Below are positions 40,896 through 53,323 of a stretch of DNA of 64,000 nt, in pieces. The notes under the pieces are model-generated. The model saw only the letters and a program-made list of their open reading frames with translations, had not been told where the DNA came from and did not search any database. Numbering within the stretch: position 1 is the first letter of the stretch; the number at the start of each line of letters is the position of its first letter. Origin of the DNA: Heterodera schachtii (Eukaryota > Nematoda > Chromadorea > Rhabditida > Heteroderidae); assembly GCA_023374025.1 (NCBI GenBank), contig SIJG01000016.1, positions 2,012,142-2,076,141 of the forward strand. Direction: 5' to 3'. The translations under genes were made by a program, and so were the position numbers.

Positions 40896-42313
40896 TTAAT
40901 TACTCTCGTCCGATCGCTCACTCTTTGCTTTCGGCTTTTCATTTCCGGCGGATGACTGCCCCTCGTCCACCGCTTTTCCCTTCCCTTTCAAAATTCGTTT
41001 TCCCCTTTTGGTTGACTTTTCCTCTTCCGACGACGATTGGCTCAAGTCCATTTCCCCCGAGTTGAGGCTGTGTTCCTCCTCTTCGTCCTCATCCGTCGTC
41101 ACCACCTTTTTGCCGCCCCTTTTTCGCTTCATCGGCGTTGAATATTGCGTTGTGCCTTTTGATGTCGACGATTCTCTCATTAATTTCTCCACGTCCAAAT
41201 CCTTCAACCATTTCTCAATCTCCGCCATTGTCTCATCGTCAATTTCCCTCCCTTTCGACTGTTTCGATGGTCCGTCCATTTCTTCGTCCTCCTCCGAAAA
41301 GGATGCTTCATCTTCTTCATCTTCTTCGTCACTCATTGTCCGCTCCTTCTCCTTCATCTGTTTCATGTTCTTCGACTTTCCCTTTAAATTTGCTTTGCTT
41401 TTGCCTCCGTCCCCACTTTCTTTGAAACTCTTCGCCTTTTGAATATTCTTTTTTGTCGGCATTTGCTTCTGTTTTGGGTCCTTTTTGCTGCTGCTTGTGC
41501 CCACTTTTGGCTTGGCTCTGTTTCCCTGCTGGATTTTAGCAGTTAATGCTTTGACTTGCTCAGAATCGAACGATGAGTCGGAGTCCGATGGCACTTCAAT
41601 CGGCGCCGTTTGTTTGCCCTTTGTCTGTGCCATCCTTTTTTTCTTGGATTCCATCGCCTCGTTCTCTTCCTCCTCCCCATCGTCAATGTCCTCTCCCAAC
41701 CCATACGATGCAGACGATTTCGACAGCGATGCCAATTCGTCCGACTCTTCCTCCTCCGCATCCTTCCAATCTTCGTCCGATGAATTGTCCGGTTCATCTT
41801 CGGATGACAACTCAAACTCTGGTCTGTGATACCTTGCGGAGGGCGTTCTCTGCCTTTTCGCTGTCAATGGCACTTCCGCTAGTCCAAGTGGTTGCTCCTT
41901 CTGCTGCTCCGACTGCCCCTCCCCTCTTCCTTCCCTCGGCTGTTGCGCCGGTGCCGTATCAAATGGCTCCATTTTTGGCACTTTTCGCTTCGGTTGCACC
42001 GGTGCCGTATCACTTGGCTCCACTTTTGGCACTTCCACTTTCGGAATCCGCTCCTTCTGCTCCCACTGTTCCTCTCCTCCCCATTCCCTCGACTGTTGTG
42101 CCGGTGCCGTCTCAATTGGCTCCACTTTTGGCACTTTTAAAGAGGGGGGATGTCCATTTGCTGCTGATGCTTCTCACCTAAAGTGGTGGGCGAGTGCGTC
42201 TCTCCGTGCTCATCCGCTGTCACTTCTGCCGGGTTAACCGCATTTAATGTGCCCAGTCCGCTGATCAGCAGACAAATCATTGTGAAAAACACATCAAAAA
42301 CTATTCGGCGCAT
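40896..42313 (-). CDS. Predicted secreted acidic Ser/Glu/Lys-rich protein with N-terminal repeats
   Basis: Exons 42313-42178 and 42133-40896 join through a 44-bp GT-AG intron in phase 1, giving about 457 residues. Exon 1 encodes a signal peptide (FFTMICLLISGLGTLNA). After it come three imperfect repeats built on KVEPxxTAPxQ (KVEPIETAPAQQ, KVEPSDTAPVQP, KMEPFDTAPAQQ). The rest is highly charged with Asp/Glu-Ser blocks (SDEEDEEDEASFSEEDEE) and basic clusters that could act as nuclear signals (MKRKRGGKK). It looks intrinsically disordered and phosphorylatable. Leader plus nuclear-type basic clusters resembles host-directed effectors of plant-parasitic nematodes, but no family is recognised; without the leader it would look like a nucleolar protein. 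Confidence 0.65.
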
Positions 42314-44623
42314 CTTAATCTGTTGACAATTAAATTTGAGCAAGAAAAATGAAATCAAAAAAAAAAAAAAATTAAAGAAATAATGCTAAGGTATTATATA
42401 TTTCATTAAATTTTTTAATATTTCATACAATTAAAAAGATTGCGTAATTTTTTATAAATCCAATATGGAAATATGTAAGTGTATGTGCATATGTACATAC
42501 ATTTATGTGTTGCTGTTTGGCAAGCATCATTTGCATTACGCGCATTTACTTATGCCTTTGCGTAGGAAATGCCACGCAATTAATCAATGGGCCTTCGATT
42601 TTATTGCCTTTAATATTGTACAAATTTGATCAGGCCAGAATCGGTTGCCCAGAGGTTTTCGGGGTCAAGGATCCGATTCCGGGCTCCTTTACGCTACAGT
42701 ACACTCCCGAGACAGGGTTACGGTAATTGAGCTTATCCTAGCCTGATTCCCCGAGTAGCGATCCAGGCGAATTGAGACCGGGAGCCCGATCCCGACATTT
42801 GAATTTAGAATTTTGTCATTTTATTAAGATTTAATTAAAAATAGTGAAATTAACTAAATTTATAATGAGTTTTCTGGTTTTGGAAATTTATTATTTTATG
42901 TGAGTTGTAGAAGAAGAAATCTCAATTTCCTTTACAAATTTCAACATTTAAAAAATTTTCCATTCTTCCCATCATCGTCTGTTGCTTTAGTAATTTTGTG
43001 AAAATCTTTAAAAAAAATTGGACTAAAATTACAAAATTTCCTGGGAGTGAATTTTCGAGACTCATTAGTTGGCCATTTTTAGAAAATTTAAAACCGGATT
43101 TGAATCCCGATAATCACAATCCGGCCTGATGCCAATCACGAATCCAGATTTTCAAAATTCTGGCTCTAATACATAGATTTTACTTTTTTTTCTTTTTTTA
43201 ATGGAATTTCATGAGATGGCCGAGATCAAAAATAGGCGAAAGATCGACATTCGACAGAAATTTCGTCCGCCCTGATCGGGATTGTTTGCAAGGATTTCTA
43301 TGAAAAAAATTTTCTCGAAAATTTAAAGATTTTCAGCTTTTTAGGGAATCCGCCGAATAATTCTTAATCGTTTTGGGAGAACAAGTGATTAATGAGAACT
43401 TTTAAACTCCTCCTATAGTCTCATTTGCTTTCATTCAAACAGAAAATTGCCAAGCGCGAGGGATCAAAGAAACTTCGAACGAACAATTGGAGTTTTGCTG
43501 TGGTGTTAAGCTGATTTTGATTGTATTTGCTTGGTGTTTTATCTTGGCAATTGACCTCAGCATTTTCAATTTTGTTAATTAATACAGATTTTGAGCGATT
43601 TTTTTTGGTGGATTTAATTTTGTGTCGACGATATTTCTTATTTTTCCGTTTATGTTTTTCCTTTAATTTGGATTTTTACATTTATTTGTTATTCGCATAA
43701 ATTTTTGTTGAAAAACATATTTTCATATTTCAATTCGAATATATTTTCCATTTTCTTCGCCTTCTCAATTTGTATTCAAAATATTAATATTTGCGAGTGG
43801 AAAGCAAAAAATTGATTTTTTCTAAGTATCTGATTTTACAGTATTTGATGTTGTGAATATTTTATTTTGTTTGTTAATGCGACACTTTAATTTTCAAAAC
43901 TTCAAAAAATGAACATTATACAAATTGTATTGTGTAAGTTTTATTATATTTTTGAAATACTGTACAATGTGAAGTAATTTTGGCTGTGACTTGCTCATAA
44001 ACGGCAAAAAACAGATTCTATAGTGAAATTCTGTTATTAATCTTTTAAAATCAATTTCTTTTTTTCTTTATTGGCATTTTTGACAGAATTTCCGTTTGTC
44101 TTCTTTTGCGATGAAATGCACGTGAATAAAAACAGTTGGATTTTGTTAAATGTTTCCTGTTGAAGGATTATAAATAAGAATTTGAGATATATTTTCATCA
44201 ATTACTTTATTATTAAAAACCAGGTGCTAGGCGAAAAAAAGTTAGTAAAAACAGGTTAGCATATCTCAGCGCCCGGCGCCAGACGGCAATTTTTTCCAAG
44301 CCTTACAGGGTGCCGGACGCGCGGGGAAAATTTTTTTGACTCACTAGCATCGACGGCACAAAAGTTGGCTTCACAGGCGCCAAACCGGCCCTGGCGCCAA
44401 AAAAGAGCATATCTCAGCGCCAAGGCGATCCCAAATTTTTTTGCAAAGACAACTTTCAATTAGGTGAGATCAGGTCCCGAAGGAAAAAAGAATTGGGTCG
44501 ATAGCTTCCAAACTCAGCTTTTCCGGTCCACATTTTCAATCATCCCCCCCCCCCCAATTTTTTATAAAAATTGCTAAATTATTAATTTTTTTTTTTAATT
44601 TGGAAATTAAATTTGAACTGAAA
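42314..44623. other. Intergenic DNA with a likely degenerate MITE
   Basis: Between divergent genes. About 42630-43170 may be an old TIR element: AGGCCAGAATC near 42634 faces AATTCTGGCTCTA near 43157, but no target duplication was found. At 44258 and 44407 the 15-mer GCATATCTCAGCGCC occurs twice in a GC-rich block (44222-44430). A C-run lies at 44545. No gene is seen. Confidence 0.4.
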
Positions 44624-47038
44624 ATGACTCATTTTTCGTCTGCATTTGTCTTTTTCCTTGTGCCTTTGCTTATCTTCCATTTGCCTCTGTCTTTTGCCAC
44701 TTCGACGACAGTGCCAATCCGTGCCGAAGAGTCTGTCGAGCCCAATTACGGTATTTGGAATGATAATTACATACAAAGCAATTAATTAATTACCCAAAGA
44801 GAGCGATGCCGACTTCGAAACGATAGTGCAAGAGGCCGTCGATTGGGCACACACTGTCAATTTGGTGAACAGAGTCAAGGAGCACTTGGAACGGTGAGCA
44901 AAACAAAGCACGAGAGGAAGGAGGGACCTTTTAATTTTTAAAATTTAATATATTTTTAGCCGAATTTCGATTTTATTTTTCTGTTTTTCTCGGCTTTGAT
45001 TATTCCGTCTTTTGAGTTTCAATTTGACCATTTGCCTTTCCTTTTTTACAGAAGTGATGTCGTTGAGATTGTTCCCTTCGCTTTGTTTCCTTCGCCTTTT
45101 CCGCGCCGTCTCTTTGAAGAAGCAAAAGCTGTTCAAAAAGTATTAACACTTTAAAAAAATAAATTTAAATTGAAAAAAGCAAAAACATTTCAGACGCTCC
45201 AATTGCTTTACTTTCGCGTGTCTCAGAATTACGAATTTTTGAAGAGAACGCTCGGAGAGGCGGGCAAAGGCGACGCTTACATTGGCCACCTTTTGGACAT
45301 TTTGGACGACGTTCAGCAGAGGGGAAACAAACAGCCGATCAGTCTGATTTTGCAACGAGCGGTCAACAATTATTAATTTAAAATAAGAATAAATTAAAAA
45401 GGCATTTTACCCATAAAATATAGCAAATCCCTTCATTTTTTAGGATTATATGTGCCATTTGAATGCGGAAAGCGGAGAATATGAGCTGAAGCAGGCAAAC
45501 ACTCAAAACCAAATTGTTTGTTCGAACTAATTGTTGTCTTAAGGTCGAAGTGAATATGGGCGCAATTGGCGGAAACGCGCGGACGGAGGGCGTCAGCAAA
45601 GTGCACAGGCGCGTGTTCACGAAGTTGGGACTGTCCACCGCCAATTTGCCGCCGAATGAGTCATGCGCAGGCGCAGCGGAAGCACTGGTCAAAGCATGGT
45701 CAGTAAAATGGACATAATAATAATAATAGACTAATTAAACACTTAATTTTTAATTATTATGAAAAATCAGGAAACAATTCAACGACCCTTTGTCCGTCAT
45801 TGTGTTTATGAGTTACACAAAAGTGCAGGGCATTTTTGACCAACGGCTCGTACAATACGAAATTGAACGGATTTCGGGAAATAAAATCGAAATTGTGCGC
45901 CTTACATTGCAGGAATGTGGCGAAAAGTAAGCAGACAGACAAAATGCCAAACAATCCAATGGCATTTTACAATATGACTCAGTTGACTGATCAGAATTTG
46001 GTTGATTCTTTCTTCTTAAGACTGATTTTGGACCCAAATGATTCATCACTTTCGTACAACGGAAGAAAAGTGGCGATAATTTATCAACGAAATTTTCTGT
46101 TTGAGAAGGATTGGCAGACGGAAAAGGAATGGGACATTCGACGAAAGTTGGAGCGATCAAATGCCATTGTAAGAAAAGGGACAAATTGATGGAATTAATT
46201 AATAACAATTCAAGAAATGCCATTGGCAAACATAATTTAAAAATATTGATGGGGACAAAAATGAATAAAATTTGCTTTCAGTTGACAACAAATGTCCGCA
46301 TCGATTTGGCTGGAACAAAAAAAGTCCAACAGGTCGAATGGCACAAAAAAACACTGTTTAACAAAGAGTTCAGACTTTGGCACTGCCGGGAATGTTGGAG
46401 CACTTTTTGCACGACCAAAAAGCCGAAACAATCGCCGCCGTCCGCAAAACTTTCGCCGGTCTTTGGGGCTTGGACAAACATGACGAAGAAACCAGTGCGA
46501 TAATTAAGGTGGATTTCTAAAAAGATTTTGTAAAACAAATAAAATTTCCAGGAAGCCATCGAAAAGCCCGAGAGATTTGTGCTAAAAACGAACCGAGACG
46601 GAGGCGGGAACAATTTGTGGGACGAACAACTCGCGGACAAATTGCGGACGATGACGCGGAAGGAACGCGGGGGACTCATTCTGATGGAAAAGTTGGAGAT
46701 GCTCCAAGTGACGGTAAAACAATTCAATATCAAAAAAATTTAATCCGCTTTTCCCTTCAGAATTATTCAATTCGCGCGAGGGAAAAGCCGAAAATGTACG
46801 CCATGGTAAGTGAAGTCATTGAATTAATTCATTGGCGACAAACCAATTAGATGTTGTTTTCCATTCAATTTAGACCAGCGAATTGGGCATCGTCGGTTAC
46901 TTTTTGGGCAATGCCAAAACAATGGCCACCATTGACAATGTGCAGCGTGGCCATATGCTGCGCTCGAAGGCGGCCGAGGCGCGGGAGGGCGGCGTTCGGA
47001 TTGGCATTGGTCTACACGACTCGCCCTATCTGTTCTGA
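44624..47038 (+). CDS. Secreted glutathione-synthetase-like protein (candidate effector)
   Basis: Thirteen exons (44624-44750, 44800-44893, 45052-45139, 45194-45361, 45444-45494, 45544-45698, 45771-45926, 46021-46168, 46282-46332, 46374-46508, 46552-46713, 46761-46805, 46874-47038) give 514 residues in one frame. The N-terminus is a signal peptide (FVFFLVPLLIFHLPLSFA), which housekeeping GSS lacks. The body matches eukaryotic GSS: VEVNMGAIGGNARTEGVS, then TNVRIDLAGTKKVQQ, then RFVLKTNRDGGGNN (glycine-rich ATP-grasp loop), and an HMLRSKAAEAREGGVRIGIG end. Secreted GSS-like proteins are an established expanded effector group in Globodera. Whether this copy keeps ligase activity cannot be judged here. 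One intron starts with GC (45495). The last codons were duplicated into the downstream minisatellite. Confidence 0.9.
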
Positions 47039-47803
47039 TCAGTGCCCTCGCCCTATTGTTCTGATCAGTGCCCTCGCCCTATTGTTCTGATCAGTGCCCT
47101 CGCCCTATTGTTCTGATCAGTGCCCTCGCCCTATCTGTTCTGATCAGTGCCCTCGCCCTATTGTTCTGATCAGTGCCCTCGCCCTATTGTTCTGATCAGT
47201 GCCCTCGCCCTATTGTTCTGATCAGTGCTCTCGCCCTATTGTTCTGATCAGTGCCCTCGCCCGATCTGTTCTGATCAGTGCCCTCGCCCTATTGTTCTGA
47301 TCAGTGCCCTCGCCCGATCTGTTCTGATCAGTGCCCTCGCCCTATTGTTCTGATCAGTGCCCTCGCCCGATCTGTTCTGATCAGTGCCCTCGCCCGATCT
47401 GTTCTGATCAGTGCCCTCGCCCTATCTGTTCTGATCAGTGCCCTCGCCCTATTGTTCTGATCAGTGCCCTCGCCCTATTGTTCTGATCAGTGCCCTCGCC
47501 CTATTGTTCTGATCAGTGCCCTCGCCCTATCTGTTCTGATCAGTGCCCTCGCCCTATTGTTCTGATCAGTGCCCTCGCCCTATTGTTCTGATCAGTGCCC
47601 TCGCCCTATTGTTCTGATCAGTGCTCTCGCCCTATTGTTCTGATCAGTGCCCTCGCCCGATCTGTTCTGATCAGTGCCCTCGCCCTATTGTTCTGATCAG
47701 TGCCCTCGCCCGATCTGTTCTGATCAGTGCCCTCGCCCTATTGTTCTGATCAGTGCCCTCGCCCGATCTGTTCTGATCAGTGCCCTCGCCCGATCTGTTC
47801 TAA
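47023..47803. repeat. 26/27-bp minisatellite grown from the 3' end of the GSS-like gene
   Basis: About 30 tandem copies of TTGTTCTGATCAGTGCCCTCGCCCTA, in a 26-bp (TATTG) and a 27-bp (TATCTG or GATCTG) form. The first copy is the gene's own last codons and stop (CTCGCCCTATCTGTTCTGA). Diagnostic variants recur exactly 396 bp apart (CTCTCGCC at 47224 and 47620; first CGATCTG at 47262 and 47658), so the array is a higher-order block of 15 units present twice. Confidence 0.93.
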
Positions 47804-48591
47804 ACTTTGTTCCAAAATAGATTTTTTATTTTGTAAAAAGTATAAAAAAAGAAAAAAGATTTATTCAAATGAATTTTAATTTTCACCACTAATCAATTCC
47901 GCCAGTTGATCTTTTTTAGGAAATCCTTTCAAAAGTTATTTCAGATTTAATATACTCAAATTTTTAAAAATTTTCTCGGCGGCGCCTGTCGGACTGCCGG
48001 CACCGTATAAAAATGAAAGAAAGGCTTAAAGAAACAAATGTTTGAAAAGAATGAAACTTTTGAACTTTTAAGGCAATTTGAATCCGCGACCGCTGGATCT
48101 TCTGTAAGCGTCTCAGCACTGCTATTTATTGGACGTCATCCGGACAAATTATCACTTTTTTGCTGGACGGACGAAACGACCGACAGCCGCCGGACGAATT
48201 GTCATAGCGCCTCGACGAAATTATAATTATTTATAAATATCCTTCATATTCATTTCCTTTTTAATTATTGAACAATAAATTTTAAAATGTTTTCTAAATT
48301 CAATCCGCAGCGGAAAATCCATTAAGAAAGAATTATAAAAATGTAAGCAAAGCAAAATTTTTCTATTTGTCGTAAAAAATTGTGTTTTTATAATTCAATC
48401 AATTAATATAAAATTGGCATGTCATAGAAATACCAAATTTGATTGACGTGTAAAAAGGTGCAAAAATGTGACTCTTTCCATTGCCTTTGTCAGGAGAAAT
48501 GCCACATTCGAATGCCAAGAAAATTACAAATCTTTTTAAATTAAATTTACATTCTTTTCTTACTATTCACATCTCATTCTGTTTTTTCGGA
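47804..48591. other. Intergenic DNA after the minisatellite
   Basis: AT-rich, with a short ORF at 48038-48226 that has no splice or homology support. Probably contains the 3' UTR of the GSS-like gene and the promoter of the next gene. Confidence 0.4.
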
Positions 48592-49216
48592 ATGTCGTTT
48601 AGCTTTATTTTGCTAATTTTCTGCGCGTTTTATGGAGGTTTGTCATAGGGATTTTTAAATTAATTAGTGTTTTTGTTCAATTATTTGCGCATTTTTTCCC
48701 AGTCGAATTTTTTGGGAGTCGAAAATGGAGGGAAACGACCGAATGACTCCTTTTTTAGTGATTAGTTAACTTGAACAATATAAATTAAATATTTTCAGTT
48801 GGAGAAATGACTGATTTAGCGAAGGAAGGCCAAACGCCCAATTTTGACTTTTCACAATCGCAGCCAATGGCACAAATGGCACAAATTGCCAATGCAATGG
48901 CAGCGAATGGAAACGGAAATTACGGAATGGGCAATAAATTCAACAGCGAAGGCGAAGAAAACATCTGTAAAAACAGTTAAAATTAAAAAGTAAAAATAAT
49001 TTGTTACCTTTTTAGATGAAGAAAATAATGGCCAAGAGAGGTAAATTAAAACAAAATTATACTAAAATATTAAATAAATTCAAAAATGATCTAAGACCAT
49101 TTGGTAAATCAATGGCATTTTCGAATAAAAAACAACAAAACCGTACAAAAAGTCGACAGAGGAAAAGCAAAGAAACGGAGAAGCAGCAGAAGGGACGCTT
49201 TTCGACAAAATTGTAA
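48592..49216 (+). CDS. Small predicted secreted protein with basic C-terminus
   Basis: Four exons (48592-48637, 48799-48966, 49016-49040, 49096-49216) join in frame into 119 residues. Exon 1 is a signal peptide (MSFSFILLIFCAFYG). The middle is rich in Gln, Met, Ala, Asn and Gly (SQPMAQMAQIANAMAANGNG). The C-terminal 35 residues are strongly basic (KKQQNRTKSRQRKSKETEK), like a nuclear or RNA-binding signal. An alternative without the third intron keeps the same C-terminus. No family is recognised. Its place between the GSS-like gene and the cellulase fits a candidate effector. Confidence 0.6.
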
Positions 49217-49542
49217 AAAAGGGGGGGGGGGGAATTTGAAATTGAATTTAAATTTGAATTTATGGGTGAAAATTTGATATAAACGAAAATTTAAATGATT
49301 AAATGCAATTTCTCATTATTTTTATGTCCCATTTTGAGTTTTGTTTCGGCCCCAAATCAACAGGCATTTTATTTGATAAAAATATTCTAAAATTAAATGG
49401 CAAATTAATGCAAATTATTCGCTTCGTCCAACAGATTCACCGTGTTCATTCTGTTCTCCATGATTTTCCATCAAATTCCGAATATTATGTTGACAAGTAA
49501 TGAACAACTATTATTTAGTGTTTTTAACTTTCACATTTTAAG

Positions 49543-52125
49543 AAAATGACAATTGCATTGTGAGGGCGAATTGCCAACCTTTTCAAAACCACGGCATGGG
49601 ATTCAAATGCAATTACCGGGACAGAATGCCAATGAACTCAGACGACACAAATTTGAAAATTTGGGCCAGTAATATTCATCCGAACAGGGGCAACGAGCTT
49701 CTTTTGTTGGGCGAGCAAGTGGGAAAAGGAATTTAAAAGCTTATGATATATTATATTCAAATTGTTTAAAAAATATATTTATTAGAAAATTCGCAAGTGC
49801 AAATTGACAGACAATGATCAGATTCACTGTTATCAAACATTGGACATGACCGATCAGACGATTGAAAATTTGGAACGTATGACTGTTGAAAAAGCGAGCC
49901 ATTTTGGCAATTGCATTGATCAAATGGAACAGAACGATGCCGACAGTGAATACCAAGAGAATAGGGCATTTTATCAACCAAGGGACTATCAACAGACGGA
50001 GAAAAGCCATGCCGACAATGAATACCAAGAGAATAGGGCATTTTATCAACCAAGGGACTATCAACAGACGGAGAAAAGCCATGCCGACAATGAATACCAA
50101 GAGAATAGGGCATTTTATCAACCAAGGGGCTATGAACAGACGGAGAAAAGCGATGCCGACAATGAATACCAAGAGAATAGGGCATCTTCAAAAATGTCAC
50201 AAAATTTGCCATACGGCCAATTGAGTGTTAAAGGAAATAAACTCGTTGCGGAGAATGGCCAACCTGCACGATTAATAGGCAAAAGGGGAAAGCATAATTA
50301 AACAAATTAAAACAATTAAATTCTAAAGGCGTTTCTCTATTTTGGAGTCAGTACAATGCCACGTTTTGGAACGAAGAGAGCATCCGGCAGCTGAAGTGCA
50401 ATTGGCATGCCAATGTGGTGAGTGAGCGGAATATGGAAAGAGTGCCGTACTAATTAATTGCCTCGTTTTAACCGAATAAATCTGACAAATGATTCACAAT
50501 GGCAGAAGTGGGATACTGTATTTTCATGGATGTTTTTTTTTTCAAAATCATCTCTATTCATTAATTAGTTTATTATTGATGGAAAATAAAAAAAACTATC
50601 AGTAGCGAAAACATTTTTTAATTTAATAAATTACTTTTTTCCCCTTTTCTAAATTAATTTTTTAAGTTCATAATTTAAAAGTTTGGGCTATGCGATGATG
50701 AATTGATTCTGGTGGAAGACATGAAGAGTTTTGCGAATTTCACTCATTTAAACTTTTTCAAAGATTCGCGCCCCATTGGCTGTCGAACCGAACGGTTACC
50801 TGGCGAACCCGGGGAGAGAAATGGAAAAATTGAAGCGAGTGATTGAAGCATGTATCAAGTGGAACGTTTACTTAATTATCGGTTGGACTTAAATAATTTA
50901 GATTAAAAATATAAATGAATTGAAATTAATTTTGCAAAGATTGGCATTTGACGAGCGACGACCCACACACAGAAGAAGCGGTCCAATTCTTTGGCCAAAT
51001 ATCGGCACAGTACGGATATTTGAAAATCATCATTTATGAAATTTGGAACGAAGCTGTGACTGTGCCATGGAATGTGATGGTGCAGCACCACACTCGCGTC
51101 ATTCAGGTCATTTGGCCTTTCAATTCGAATCCAAAACTCAAATTTATTTTTAAGGCAATTCGTGCCAATGACAAACACAATTTGATCCTTTGCGGCACTC
51201 CCAAATACGACATGTCACTGTACGACCCGTTGTACCACCCATTGCCACGCGAATTTGGCCCACTCATGTACAAAAATGGCACATTAATTTTCTACAGATT
51301 GTCGAGACTCTCGACCTTAACCAAATTCATAAAAATAAATGAGTGCGGTTATGAACAGGTACACATTCCATTGGTACGCTGCGGACGGTTCGGGGAGTGG
51401 CGGAAATGCGGGAGATGAGCGATTGTTGGCACAGGCAAAGGACGTGTACAAGCGGGGACTTGCGCTTTTTTGCACGGAATGGGGCCTAGGCACTGGGGAT
51501 ATGGTGGACAAACCGTTGAATTACAAAATGGCAAAAAAATGGTAAATTCGGAAAGAAAAATTGGCCAATTTAAATTCTCAAAAAATTCATCCATCGAATT
51601 AAGGACAAAACCAAAAATAAGGACACTTAAGTTCTTTTAATAAACCAAATATTCAAATTTATATTAGGAAAAACATTGAAAAATCAATTGTATATTTACA
51701 AAAAGTTCCTGTACCGTAACAGATACTTTTCCAAAACTCTTTTTCTAAGTAATAAGTAGTAATTAACAAAAACTTTATAGAAAATTCCATATGATTTCAA
51801 AGGGCTGTTTTAAGCGGGCCGGGCGGAGTTAACAGAGATTTTTTGTTTCATTCAATAAATGGATGATATTGAAATAAATCGCTGATTTGAATTATGTCAA
51901 TTTCATTAATAAAGGTTTTTAAGGCTAAGTTGGATGAATGAAAATGAAATCCCGCAGATTAACTGGTCAATCTATGCGGACCACAACTACCAAAGTTTTC
52001 CGATCAGTGAAAGGACAGCGCCTAATCAGTTGGGAGATGATAAGTTTCTAACCCCGGACGGACGCTTCGTAAAGGGAGTGATCCGAAAATGGAACCCACA
52101 AAACCAATGCCCTCGTCGCGACTGA
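49543..52125 (+). CDS. GH5 endo-1,4-beta-glucanase with Cys-containing N-terminal extension and tandem repeats
   Basis: Exons 49543-49718, 49786-50278, 50329-50417, 50764-50881, 50940-51106, 51155-51267, 51359-51541 and 51924-52125 stay in frame for at least 513 residues. The first exon with a signal peptide is not certain; 49460-49496 is a poor candidate. The GH5 part starts at about LPYGQLSVKGNKLVAENGQP and has SLFWSQYNATFWN, the acid/base Glu in IYEIWNEA, YTFHWYAADG and the nucleophile Glu in ALFCTEWGLG. Cellulases of this type soften plant cell walls during invasion and derive from bacteria by horizontal transfer. The extension, in the same exon as the GH5 start, has Cys residues (RKCKLTDNDQIHCYQ) and then three 66-bp repeats (NEYQENRAFYQPR). 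The intron at 50279 uses GC. There is no carbohydrate-binding module at the end. Confidence 0.85.
49947..50190 (+). repeat. 66-bp in-frame tandem repeat upstream of the GH5 domain
   Basis: Three full copies and a partial one of a 66-bp unit encoding DNEYQENRAFYQPRDYQQTE-type repeats. Copies 1 and 2 are almost identical; the third has GGC and GAA changes (RGYEQ). The unit is a multiple of three, so copy-number change would not break the cellulase frame. Confidence 0.85.
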
Positions 52126-53323
52126 TCAGCCCAAAAGTCGCTGATCGCTGTCGGACAGCTAGCTCACTGGCATTATGTGATCCCAATTCTCGTCTTTTAT
52201 TTATAGGCGCGAGATCCTTTCCTAGAAAGCCCTATTTTGAACTTTTTTACCTCTAAGGTAGGAGCGGGTGTCCCTATTTTGGCATTTTTTGCTCACCCTT
52301 ATTTTGGCATTTTTAAAAATGGAAATACAAAGGAAAATGTACCCCCTCCAAGGGTCGCCCTTTCTAAATTTAAAAAATTCTCCCATTAAAAGTTGGAATT
52401 TAACCATTTTTTGAACAAAAATAAAAAAAGCTCAAATTTACATTTTTCTGATCACCTTTATTTTTGCATTTATTTATATTTCCCCCCCCCCCATTCCCAT
52501 AAAAATGTGTTTCAAATTGTAAAGTGTTCATTACGCTAAACTAACTCCGATAAATCCATTTTTACATTTATTCTCAAATCGATGTTTTAGGGGGGATTTG
52601 TTTTATTTTTCTGATCGATTCCTCCTCATTTTCCATTCGTTCGTCACATTTCCCCCCCCCCCCCCCCTCTCATCGGTTTCTTTCATTCTTTCGTGTTTCA
52701 TCCGTGTCCATTCACCATTCACACAATTTCCACCCCATTTCCCTTTGGTTGGTCTGATCTGATCGCTCTCCCCTCCATTTTGGTGACTCATTCATTTCGA
52801 ATTTCACTCCTCCGCCATTCGTCCGTCGTCCGTTTTCGTAATTTTGTTTATTTCTTTCCTCACCCAATCACTCAAAACAGCAGTAAATGAATGAAACGGA
52901 TGTTAATTAACGAAGAGCGAGTGACGTCATGTGCCGGTTGAATGCCTTCGCTATTTAACTGTCCAATTAAGCACACTTTGATTCATTTCACCGCGAGAGG
53001 CGAAAGTGTAAACGGTTGTAGGAAGGAAGCTAACATTCATTCAGCAGTAAATCGCATTCAGTGTGCCAATACTGTATGATTGGCCTTTTTTAATTTACAA
53101 ATCTTTTAAATGTGCCACCCGATCAACTTCCCAAATTTAATACATAAACTGATCACTTTTTATTTAAAAGAATACGTATCAATTTCAAAATGCCATATCA
53201 CTCATATTTTTCGGTTCGGTTTTCTTGTCGTTCAACTTGAACTTGAGCTGATTGTGTTCAGAAAAAACTTTGTAGATATATATTAATATTATTTATTATT
53301 TTCGCAAATTTCTGCAAAAAAAA
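52126..53323. other. Intergenic DNA between cellulase and annexin genes
   Basis: Contains C-runs (52483, 52651) and pyrimidine-rich DNA. A TATTTAACTG region near 52952 may be promoter sequence for the annexin gene. No ORF with splice support. Confidence 0.4.

Noticed and set aside
47278..47460. ORF inside the 26/27-bp array
   Set aside because: It arises from mixed 26- and 27-bp units; the real gene ends at 47038.
49303..49500. ORF at 49303 as the cellulase first exon
   Set aside because: Its frame does not join to the 49543 exon, and its N-terminus is not a clear signal peptide. The true first exon is left open.
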